A program made the position numbers and the translations under genes. A model generated the notes under the pieces. It was not told the origin of the DNA. It did no database searches and saw only the letters and a list, made by a program, of their open reading frames with translations. Source: an uncultured Lachnospiraceae bacterium (GTDB taxonomy: Bacteria > Bacillota > Clostridia > Lachnospirales > Lachnospiraceae). Taken from it: a DNA stretch of 13,846 nucleotides. Below, in pieces: positions 6,575-13,430 of the stretch; within the stretch, counting starts at the first letter, position 1, and each line of letters starts with the position of its first letter. The stretch spans positions 1 through 13,846 of the forward strand of contig CABRSG010000028.1 in NCBI GenBank assembly GCA_902473545.1, written 5' to 3'.

Positions 6575-8060
6575 CGAATTTTTGGCCAGGAAAGCTCTGG
6601 TAAAGATGCTGGAAAAAGTACAGCTTCCAATTGAAATATGCGGAGAATGTGAAAACGGCCGGGAGGTCGTAGAATTGATGGAGAAGGCGGAGGCGGATCT
6701 GATCATCACAGATATCAGAATGCCCGGGATGGATGGGATTAAGCTTGCGGAATATGTGGGACAGCAGGAATGGGATACGGATATTATTATTGAAACGGGA
6801 TATGCAGATTTTCAGTATGCCCAAAATGCGATCCGTTATGGCGTGAAGGAATATCTGGTGAAGCCTTTGAATGAACAGGAACTTTGTGAGAGCATCCGAA
6901 AGGTGCTGAGGGAGCGGCAGAAAAAGATCATTAAGGATAGCCTCCGGCTGCTGGATTTTTCTTATATCCTTCAAAATGAAAAGCTTTACAGCCAGGTGCT
7001 TGGCTGGTATGGCGGTCAGGAGCAGGAACCTTACTGTATGATCCTGGCAAATGGAAAAGATGAGGCTGGAAATGAATCATTTCTGAAAGAGTGGCTTGAA
7101 AAATACGCGGAGTTCAGCGAAATCCGCAGTTTTTTCTTTGAAGCGAAAAACGAGTGCATCTTGCTGGCGTTCGGAAAAAAAGAGCAGGGTCTGGAATCTG
7201 TCTTTGCCCTGCGAGCGCAGCAGGAGTTAGAGCGGTGCTGGCCGCAGAACGTCTGGATCAGCTTCAGCCGGTGGCATACGGGAGAAAAGGAACTGGAACA
7301 GGCGTATCGGGAATGCGTCTACGGGATGAATGAACGGATTCTGAGAAAAAAGAGAATATTTTTCTATAAGCCAAGGACAGAGTTTCGCGAGATCGTGCCG
7401 AGAGAACAGGAACAGCTTCTTCAGGACGCCGTTGAGAGAGGCGCGGAGAAGGAGGCGGGGGAAATCATTAAGAGGGTTTTTGAGGAGGCGCAGAAGGAAG
7501 ACGGAAATGTGTATAGCTTTTTTGCGGCGCTTATGCGGATCTTTTTTGTGCTGAACCGGGTCTGCTATCAGAAAACCGGCAATGAAAACAGCCAGGGCAG
7601 GTCATCTGAATACCTGTGCTTTGATTTTAAGATGGATCTGTACCAGTTTTATGATCTGGAGGGTATCCGAAAATATGTGGAAATGCTGTTGAAGGAGGCT
7701 TGCCGGAAAGATGCGGAGACGGAAAATTTGCCGATGATCCAGAATCTTTTGGATTATCTGGAAAGAAATTACGCCTATGACATTTCTCTGGGAGAGCTTG
7801 CAGAGAGAAGATATTTTGTCAGCAGCAGCCATTTGAGCCGTCTTTTTAAAGCCTATACGGGACAGCCGTTTGTTAAGTATCTGATCGGTCTGCGGATGGA
7901 AAAGGCGAAAAATTTTCTGGAATGCAGCCAAATGGAGATCAGCGATATCGCCGCCTGCGTAGGCTACAACGATCCGTCGCATTTCACGCAGACCTTCCGG
8001 CGGACTTACGGCATGTCTCCGAAGGAATACAGGAGGCAGGTGAAGGAAAATAAACGATAG
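6549..8060 (+). CDS. YesN-type response regulator with AraC DNA-binding domain
   Basis: This 503-residue transcription factor is the partner of the kinase. The receiver domain (1-120) has acidic residues Asp8/Asp9, phospho-acceptor Asp55 (ITDIRMPGMDG), Thr83 and Lys105 (VKPL), so it is fully competent. A long middle region (125-390) with no motif I can name is typical of this family. The C-terminal AraC-type domain (about 395-500) has two helix-turn-helix units: LGELAERRYFVSSSHLSRLFKAYTG and ISDIAACVGYNDPSHFTQTFRRTYGMSPKEYR. GGAGGTGA (6535-6542) is 6 nt before the ATG. The ATG lies inside the kinase gene, so translation is coupled. The gene ends 8 nt before the operon terminator. Targets are unknown; the adjacent esterase or the operon itself are candidates (inference). 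Confidence 0.93.
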   Translation: MMEVIVADDEFLARKALVKMLEKVQLPIEICGECENGREVVELMEKAEADLIITDIRMPGMDGIKLAEYVGQQEWDTDIIIETGYADFQYAQNAIRYGVKEYLVKPLNEQELCESIRKVLRERQKKIIKDSLRLLDFSYILQNEKLYSQVLGWYGGQEQEPYCMILANGKDEAGNESFLKEWLEKYAEFSEIRSFFFEAKNECILLAFGKKEQGLESVFALRAQQELERCWPQNVWISFSRWHTGEKELEQAYRECVYGMNERILRKKRIFFYKPRTEFREIVPREQEQLLQDAVERGAEKEAGEIIKRVFEEAQKEDGNVYSFFAALMRIFFVLNRVCYQKTGNENSQGRSSEYLCFDFKMDLYQFYDLEGIRKYVEMLLKEACRKDAETENLPMIQNLLDYLERNYAYDISLGELAERRYFVSSSHLSRLFKAYTGQPFVKYLIGLRMEKAKNFLECSQMEISDIAACVGYNDPSHFTQTFRRTYGMSPKEYRRQVKENKR

Positions 8061-8068
8061 ACAGTGAA

Positions 8069-8140
8069 GGGGGTGTTGCAAAATCATTAAATTAGATGAT
8101 TATTCATCTAATTTAATGATTTTGCAACAGCCCCTTTTTT
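8069..8140 (+). terminator. Very long hairpin terminator ending the sensor operon
   Basis: Arms 8069-8099 and 8104-8134 pair over 31 bp with a single mismatch (8073/8130) around the loop TTAT. A run of six T follows on the + strand (8135-8140). On the minus strand there is no T run after the hairpin, so it is a + strand terminator. Its right arm also carries the last codons and stop of the opposing acyltransferase gene. The stem is about three times the usual length, so it could be a fossil of a small mobile element. Confidence 0.85.
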
Positions 8141-9216
8141 ATTTTCCTGTCAATTTTATCAGCGGCAGAATCCAGTGCCCGTGTATAGCGTTTTTCTAAA
8201 ATATGAATTCTTGCCAGTTCAATAACCGTACAGCCAATGAATACAGCAGCGATCACCAGCAGCGAATATGGAATCAATAGGTTGCTTTCTGCATAGGAGG
8301 CATTCTTAAATAACGTTTTCCACAGAAATGGACGTATATATTTATTGTCATGTATCAGATATACTCCAAAAGTTGCCGAGGAAACCGTGTTGATAAACGG
8401 CTTGTATCCAATATCTGTTTTTAAAAAACCGATAAACATCATAGCTGCTATTAAGAAAATCGGGAATTTTCGCATACCATATAAAATTGTTGCATTCTTA
8501 TAGAAGAATTCAATTTTTGTCCCCAGGAAATCGGAGACAACTGCAGACAAAAATGTCAGTAATGTAACCGCAATGGACATCCATATGTATGTGCTGCCCT
8601 TTATGTTGGTCCTGGGCTTGAATAATTTTATATATCCTGCAAAAGCATACAAAAATACAAACCACAGTAAGTAGTTGCTTTGGTTAGCCTGTGCGGTAAG
8701 CGTCGGTATGATACACCAGCAGAATCCTAACAGCAGCAGAAAATGCTGATACTGTTTTTTATCAAATGAATGCAGCAATCTATTGATATACGGAGATAGG
8801 AGATAAAGAACAAAATAGGTGCTCGCGAACCACCATTGCGAATACGTGATGGGGAAGCAGAGCTTGATTAATTTTTTTATCCCAAAGGTTTCAGCTCCGC
8901 ATAATGAAAAGACAATAAAGATACCGACGGAATACGTAAATATCTGCAGCCACAGCTTTAAAACCTTATTTGTTTTCAGCGATTTGGCAGATACAAGAAA
9001 ATATCCGGATATGAGCATAAAGATATTAACACCGATTTTTCCGCCGATGAGAAGAAATTGTACCCAAAACCGGGTGGCTGTAATTGTGTCGCTTGAAAAT
9101 GTAAAACCGCCGTGGAAAGAAAAATGATGAGCAATGATCATGCTCATGGCAACAATACGCAATAACTCAATATTAGATTGGCGCGGGATTTTGGCTGTCA
9201 GATTTTCGCTTTGCAT
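8113..9216 (-). CDS. Acyltransferase family 3 membrane protein (putative O-acetyltransferase)
   Basis: This 367-residue integral membrane protein probably transfers an acyl (often acetyl) group to a cell-surface glycan. The N-terminus NIELLRIVAMSMIIAHH (15-31) is the acyltransferase-3 signature with the paired His. Many hydrophobic helices follow (roughly 51-75, 85-106, 124-141, 158-172, 182-198, 208-228, 250-265, 277-289, 314-334). The tail is basic and cytoplasmic (336-362). The end is unusual: the stop at 8113-8115 and the codons for GLLQNH lie inside the opposing operon's terminator stem. The gene is AT-richer than its neighbours: two 60-base lines counted by hand gave about 32-40% GC, against about 45% in a line of the neighbouring VWA gene. 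This suggests a different origin. GGAG (9230-9227) is 10 nt before the start but 5 nt from a closer ATG that meets an immediate stop. The acceptor glycan is unknown. Confidence 0.85.
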   Translation of the reverse strand: MQSENLTAKIPRQSNIELLRIVAMSMIIAHHFSFHGGFTFSSDTITATRFWVQFLLIGGKIGVNIFMLISGYFLVSAKSLKTNKVLKLWLQIFTYSVGIFIVFSLCGAETFGIKKLIKLCFPITYSQWWFASTYFVLYLLSPYINRLLHSFDKKQYQHFLLLLGFCWCIIPTLTAQANQSNYLLWFVFLYAFAGYIKLFKPRTNIKGSTYIWMSIAVTLLTFLSAVVSDFLGTKIEFFYKNATILYGMRKFPIFLIAAMMFIGFLKTDIGYKPFINTVSSATFGVYLIHDNKYIRPFLWKTLFKNASYAESNLLIPYSLLVIAAVFIGCTVIELARIHILEKRYTRALDSAADKIDRKIKKGLLQNH

Positions 9217-9230
9217 TACATTTTGACTCC
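9214..9230 (-). promoter_or_regulatory. Start-stop element (ATGTAATG) at the acyltransferase start
   Basis: On the minus strand, GGAG (9230-9227) is followed after 5 nt by ATG (9221-9219), an immediate TAA (9218-9216), and the true ATG (9216-9214) overlapping that stop. The better-spaced ATG is the abortive one. This could lower or tune translation by termination and restart. Confidence 0.5.
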
Positions 9231-9268
9231 TTTTTTCAAAAATTTTTCAGGTGTGAGCAGTAACTTTT

Positions 9269-9297
9269 ATTATGCACGGATTTTCGCATGCTGTCAA
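9269..9297 (-). promoter_or_regulatory. Sigma-A-type promoter of the acyltransferase gene
   Basis: On the minus strand, a perfect TTGACA (9297-9292) and CATAAT (9274-9269) are spaced by 17 bp. The expected start near 9262 gives a leader of about 45 nt. Confidence 0.75.
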
Positions 9298-9302
9298 ATA
9301 GA

Positions 9303-9331
9303 TTGTCAATCCGGCAGATATTTGCTACAAT
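9303..9331 (+). promoter_or_regulatory. Extended -10 promoter of the VWA/MoxR operon
   Basis: TTGTCA (9303-9308) and TACAAT (9326-9331) are spaced by 17 bp, with an upstream TG at 9323-9324 giving an extended -10. The expected start near 9338 leaves about 30 nt of leader. Its -35 is only 5 bp from the -35 of the divergent acyltransferase promoter. Confidence 0.75.
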
Positions 9332-9367
9332 AATGGGCAAGAAAACAGAATTTGTCGGGAGCCAATG

Positions 9368-10987
9368 ATGGAGGAATGGAAGAAAAAATTTCTGGAGACA
9401 AAACAGCCGCCGCAGAAACTGAAAATTGCATTGGAATATTTTGATATGTCCGAAGGGGAATGGAAGGAACGTCTGGGTTTTTATCTGCGTCAGAGGATCC
9501 GGCCTGCTGCCAGTGTTTTGATCAGCGAGAATTCTGTAGATAAATTGCGGGATCTCCTTGCCACAGGATGTATGACGGAAACGATCATAGATGAAATGAT
9601 CGCAAAAGCAGGAAAAGAACACCGGACAGAAATAACAGCCGTGCTTCTTGCGCAAAAGCGCTGCAGTGATTCAGATAAAAAGAAAGAAAGCAGTCAAAAA
9701 GAAACCTTTGAGGATATAGGAGATATTCAAAACAAAGAGGAACGGATCTGCAAAAAAATCTGGGATCTGACCATATTGTCATTGAGCGGGAAATATCCTT
9801 TTTTTCGTCCGTATTTGTGCGGGCTTGAATTCAGGAAAAGCAAAGATGTTCATCTGTATAAAAGAGAGCATACGGTTTATTTCGATCCCGGTTTTTTGAT
9901 TGAAAAATTCTGTATTTCTATGGATGAGACAGAGCAGTTTCTTCTGCATATGATGATGCATGACCTGTTCCTTCATACGATAACGGCGTCCATGCCGGAT
10001 AAGCGTCTGTGGAATCTTGCCTGTGACATAGCAGTAAAGCGTTTGACGCAAAAAATAAATGGAACACAGCCTGAACTTCCTCCGATCCGGAAACAGGACA
10101 CCATACGTCAGGAAGACCCGGATGAAATACGTCCGGAATTTATTTACCGGGGACTGCTTCAAAATTCTCTTTCGGAAGAAACATTAAGAGAAATGGAAGC
10201 ACAGTATCAGGTGGATGACCACCGATACTGGAATTTATCGGATAAGAAGAAAACAGTAAAAGATGTGAGACAATACTGGGATCGAATTTCAAAAACCGGC
10301 AGAGCTGGATCCGGCGGAGGCCTCCGTAAATCCGGTGGAAAATCAGATAGCGATTTGGAAGCGCTGCATATCCATAAGGGCGGAAGGGCGGATTTTCGCC
10401 GTTTTCTGCGCCGGTTTGCCGAGACAGGAGAAGAAATGCAGATGGACATGGAAGGAATAGATTATATTCCCTATCTGTTTGGATTGGAACATTATGGCAA
10501 TATGCTGCTTGTAGAGCATATGGAATGCAGTGAGGTGAGGAAACTTCAGGAACTTGTGATCGCAATTGATACGTCAGGTTCCTGCAAAACGGATACTGTA
10601 CGCTGTTTTATGGAGGAAGTTTACAGTATATTCCGTGACGGGGAGAATTTTTTCCGTAAAATGAATGTATATATCCTTCAGTGTGATCTGATGGTGCAGG
10701 ACGCTGTGCACATTAGCTGTGAAAAGGAATGGAAAGAATATATGGCTCATCTGGTGATACATGGAAGAGGTGACACGGATTTTCAGCCTGTTTTCCGTTA
10801 TGTGGAAGAGCTTCGGAGGGAGAAGAAACTGAAAAATCTCAAATGTCTGATGTATTTTACAGACGGAGATGGTATTTACCCCACAGAAAAAACGGATTAT
10901 CAGACGGCATTTATTTTTTATCATAAAAAAAGCGGGTATCAGAAAGCGCCTGCATGGGCACAGAAGTTTGATCTGGAGGAGCTATGA
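9368..10987 (+). CDS. VWA-domain protein with DUF2201-like degenerate metallopeptidase region
   Basis: This protein is 539 residues from the ATG at 9368; one more Met at 9365 is possible, but GGGAG at 9357-9361 is better spaced for 9368. Numbered from 9365, residues 1-100 are helical with an ankyrin-like hairpin (SVDKLRDLLATGCMTETIIDEM). Residues 125-230 resemble the DUF2201 putative metallopeptidase, with HMMMHDLFLH (195-204) and LWNLACDIAV. The catalytic Glu expected in HEXXH is Met, so peptidase activity is doubtful. A Gly/Lys-rich linker (310-330) leads to the C-terminal VWA domain (395-520). Its metal-binding MIDAS is complete: DTSGS (402-406), Thr471/Asp472 (GDTDF) and Asp500 (YFTDGDG). 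No signal or membrane helix is seen, so it is cytoplasmic. The stop overlaps the MoxR ATPase start (ATGA), so the two probably form a complex, as in other MoxR-VWA pairs. The client is unknown. Confidence 0.82.
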   Translation: MEEWKKKFLETKQPPQKLKIALEYFDMSEGEWKERLGFYLRQRIRPAASVLISENSVDKLRDLLATGCMTETIIDEMIAKAGKEHRTEITAVLLAQKRCSDSDKKKESSQKETFEDIGDIQNKEERICKKIWDLTILSLSGKYPFFRPYLCGLEFRKSKDVHLYKREHTVYFDPGFLIEKFCISMDETEQFLLHMMMHDLFLHTITASMPDKRLWNLACDIAVKRLTQKINGTQPELPPIRKQDTIRQEDPDEIRPEFIYRGLLQNSLSEETLREMEAQYQVDDHRYWNLSDKKKTVKDVRQYWDRISKTGRAGSGGGLRKSGGKSDSDLEALHIHKGGRADFRRFLRRFAETGEEMQMDMEGIDYIPYLFGLEHYGNMLLVEHMECSEVRKLQELVIAIDTSGSCKTDTVRCFMEEVYSIFRDGENFFRKMNVYILQCDLMVQDAVHISCEKEWKEYMAHLVIHGRGDTDFQPVFRYVEELRREKKLKNLKCLMYFTDGDGIYPTEKTDYQTAFIFYHKKSGYQKAPAWAQKFDLEEL

Positions 10988-12498
10988 ATATTAAGGAAGC
11001 AAAAGAAGAAATCAAAAATACAGTAAAGGCATATCTGAGAAAAGATGATGTGGGAAATTACAGGATACCAACGGTCCGGCAGAGACCGATCCTGCTGATA
11101 GGACCGCCTGGAATCGGAAAGACGGCTATTGTAAATCAGGCTGCAAGTGAGCTTGGCATCGGCTTTGCAGCTTATACAATGACGCATCATACGAGGCAGA
11201 GCGCAGTGGGGCTCCCCGTTCTTATAAAAAAAGAGTATGAGGGAGAGACCTTTACGGCAACAGAATATACAATGAGCGAGATTATTTCATCCGTGTATGA
11301 ATGCATGGAACGATCCGGATGCAGGGAAGGACTTCTTTTTATTGATGAGATCAACTGTGTATCGGAGACGTTGATTCCGACCATGCTTCAGTTTTTGCAA
11401 AATAAGACCTTTGGGGCGCACAGAGTGCCGAAGGGCTGGGTGATCGCAGCAGCGGGAAATCCGCAGGAATATAACCATACGGCGAGAGAATTTGACATTG
11501 TCACGCTGGACCGTGTCCGCAGGATGGACATCAAAGAAGACTACGAAGTATGGAAGGAATATGCATATGGACACAACGTTCATCCGGCTATTCTTTCGTG
11601 GCTGAATATGCATCCGGACAGGTTTTATTATGTGAAGGATACCGGAGCGGAGAAACATTTTGTTACAGCAAGAGGATGGGAAGATTTATCTGTGATTCTT
11701 CAAAGTTATGAAGAAATGGGGATTGAGGATGCGTATAAAGTAATTCCGGAATATATCCGGGATCCCGCAATTGCAGGAGATTTTTCTTCCTATTATCTGC
11801 TGTACAGGAAATATCTGCAGGATTACAGGATCATGGAAATCTTGCAGGGAATCTGCAGCGGGATAAAGCTTCAGGAATTGGCATGTCTGGCAGCAAAAGG
11901 AAATGCAGATGAGCGCCTGGCGGTAACAGGGATGATCGTTGACGGCTGGAACACATATTTTGAAACATATAAAAGAAAGAGCCTTATCGTACGTCATTTG
12001 AGTGATGCGCTGGAACAGTGGGAAAATACGGAAGAAGGATTCCATGAATGGATGAAACAGCGGGAAAAAGCGCTGCTGGTCAAAAGCCAGGCAGAGCTTG
12101 CCGCAGAGGAAGAATTAACGGAAGAAAAATTTATACAGCACGTGATTCGTTCCTGTGATCAGAAAATACGGGAGATGCGATGCAGGAAGAAAGAAGAGAT
12201 GACAGAAATACTGAAAAGTTTTTGGATAGCAGAGAAGGAAAAACTGTCTGTATGTGTGCAGGAAGTATCAGCGGCTCTGGACAGGGGATTTTCCTTTGCG
12301 GAACAGGCATTTGGCGAAGGAATGGAATTGACTCTCCTTACAACGGATCTGCTGCGGAATCCATCAGCGGCAGAGTTTATAAGCAAATACGGATGTGACA
12401 GGTATTTTGCCCATAGCGATATGCTTTTTTTGGAACAGGAGCGGAGAGAAATTCTTGATCAGGCGGCAAGGCTGCGGGATGCAAGGGACGATCCGTAA
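10984..12498 (+). CDS. MoxR-type AAA+ ATPase
   Basis: This 504-residue cytoplasmic ATPase probably forms hexamers that remodel or activate a client through the VWA partner encoded just before it. Walker A is GPPGIGKT (40-47), Walker B LLFIDE (117-122), sensor 1 Asn159 (AAAGNP), an arginine-finger region LDRVRR (175-180), and a sensor-2-like TARGW (228-232). All the core motifs are present. Residues 240-504 are helical and charged (for example LTEEKFIQHVIRSCDQKIREMRCRKKEE), with no motif I recognise. This part may contact the client or partner. The start overlaps the VWA stop, and GGAGG (10975-10979) inside the VWA gene is 4 nt upstream, so translation is coupled. The family includes NorQ/CbbQ-like activases and RavA; the DUF2201 pairing itself has no role I can name. 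Confidence 0.88.
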   Translation: MNIKEAKEEIKNTVKAYLRKDDVGNYRIPTVRQRPILLIGPPGIGKTAIVNQAASELGIGFAAYTMTHHTRQSAVGLPVLIKKEYEGETFTATEYTMSEIISSVYECMERSGCREGLLFIDEINCVSETLIPTMLQFLQNKTFGAHRVPKGWVIAAAGNPQEYNHTAREFDIVTLDRVRRMDIKEDYEVWKEYAYGHNVHPAILSWLNMHPDRFYYVKDTGAEKHFVTARGWEDLSVILQSYEEMGIEDAYKVIPEYIRDPAIAGDFSSYYLLYRKYLQDYRIMEILQGICSGIKLQELACLAAKGNADERLAVTGMIVDGWNTYFETYKRKSLIVRHLSDALEQWENTEEGFHEWMKQREKALLVKSQAELAAEEELTEEKFIQHVIRSCDQKIREMRCRKKEEMTEILKSFWIAEKEKLSVCVQEVSAALDRGFSFAEQAFGEGMELTLLTTDLLRNPSAAEFISKYGCDRYFAHSDMLFLEQERREILDQAARLRDARDDP

Positions 12499-12534
12499 GT
12501 TAGGCTGCTGTGAACGGAGTGAACAGTAAGTTAG
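12495..12534. repeat. Short direct repeat GTAAGTTAG at the end of the MoxR gene
   Basis: GTAAGTTAG occurs at 12495-12503 (containing the MoxR stop TAA) and again at 12526-12534, 31 bp apart. Between them GTGAAC also occurs twice. It may be a small tandem duplication. Confidence 0.45.
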
Positions 12535-12613
12535 CCAAAAACGCGTGAATGTTCCCTTGCACATTGTGAAATTGTGTGATAAACTGGATGCGTTTACAGC
12601 CGATATGGAGTAT

Positions 12614-12641
12614 AAGGAGTTGCTGAAGCAGCTCTTTTTTT
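12614..12641 (+). terminator. Rho-independent terminator between MoxR and thioesterase genes
   Basis: Arms 12617-12623 (GAGTTGC) and 12628-12634 (GCAGCTC) form 7 pairs with one G-U around the loop TGAA, followed by seven T (12635-12641). It lies 115 nt after the MoxR stop but only 31 nt before the thioesterase start, so it could also act as an attenuator. Confidence 0.75.
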
Positions 12642-12672
12642 ACATCTGCATATTACAGAAGGGATGACTCGG

Positions 12673-13392
12673 ATGAAATATCAATACCGCAGCCGTATCC
12701 GCTACAGCGAGATCGGCGAGGATAAGAAGCTTACGCTGCCCGGTCTGGTGAACTACTTCCAGGACTGCAGCACGTTTCAGTCGGAGGAGCTTGGTGTAGG
12801 ATTGGACAGGCTTGGAGAGCGGCGGCGAGCATGGCTTCTGGCATCCTGGAAGATTGTTATTGACAGGCTGCCGCAGCTTGGGGAAGAGATTATTACAGAA
12901 ACGTGGCCGTATAATTTTAAGGGGTTTTTCGGCAACCGTAATTTCCGGATGCTGGATGGTGAGGGAAAGACGCTGGCAAGCGCGGATTCCGCGTGGATTT
13001 ATCTGAATGTGAAGAGCGGGCATCCGTGCCGGGTTGACGAGGACGTTCTGGCGGCGTATGAGATGGAAGAGGCGCTGCCGCTTGGAACGTTTTCGCGTAA
13101 AATTTCCGTGCCGGAGGAGAGCACGGAGAAGGACAGCTTTCCGGTGATGCGCAGTCATCTGGACACCAATCATCACGTGAATAACGGGCAGTACATTTTG
13201 ATGGCAGAGGAGTATCTGCCGGAAAATTTTGAAGTAAAGCAGATTCGCGTGGAATCCCGCAAGGCTGCCGTTCTGCACGACATTATCGTGCCGTTTGTGA
13301 ACACAGCGCCGCAGCGCTGCACGGTGAGCCTTTGCGGAAGTGATGAGAAACCGTTTGCGGTCGTGGAATTTTCTGCGGAAACGCTTCAATGA
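12673..13392 (+). CDS. Acyl-ACP thioesterase (FatA/FatB-type)
   Basis: From the ATG at 12673 this is a 239-residue cytoplasmic enzyme that hydrolyses acyl-ACP and releases free fatty acid. It is a double hot-dog fold. The first half has YSEIGEDKKLTLPGLVNYFQDCSTFQSE near the N-terminus and SWKIVIDRLPQLGE. The second half carries the catalytic region SHLDTNHHVNNGQYI, with Asp164, Asn166 and His168, and Glu194 in RVESRKAA; these match the Asp-Asn-His-Glu set of the plant enzymes. Length is typical for bacterial members. AAGGG (12659-12663) is 9 nt before this ATG but directly touches the ATG at 12664, so 12673 is preferred. A terminator lies just upstream and I see no clear promoter between it and the gene. 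The next gene starts 38 nt later, probably in the same transcript. Confidence 0.92.
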   Translation: MKYQYRSRIRYSEIGEDKKLTLPGLVNYFQDCSTFQSEELGVGLDRLGERRRAWLLASWKIVIDRLPQLGEEIITETWPYNFKGFFGNRNFRMLDGEGKTLASADSAWIYLNVKSGHPCRVDEDVLAAYEMEEALPLGTFSRKISVPEESTEKDSFPVMRSHLDTNHHVNNGQYILMAEEYLPENFEVKQIRVESRKAAVLHDIIVPFVNTAPQRCTVSLCGSDEKPFAVVEFSAETLQ

Positions 13393-13430
13393 GGGGATAA
13401 GAGCAAAAGGATCAGGGCAGGGAGAGGATT

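Noticed and set aside
8069..8140. Bidirectional terminator serving both convergent genes
   Set aside because: Only the + strand has a T run after the hairpin. On the minus strand the sequence after the stem is C-rich and not T-rich.
9195..9310. Attachment site or insertion-sequence end in the divergent intergenic region
   Set aside because: The repeated TGTCAA is explained by the two -35 boxes; no terminal repeats or target duplication seen.
12640..13389. 249-codon minus-strand frame opposite the thioesterase
   Set aside because: It mirrors the full length of a clear thioesterase gene, has no recognisable domain and reads as low-quality Arg/His/Leu-rich sequence.
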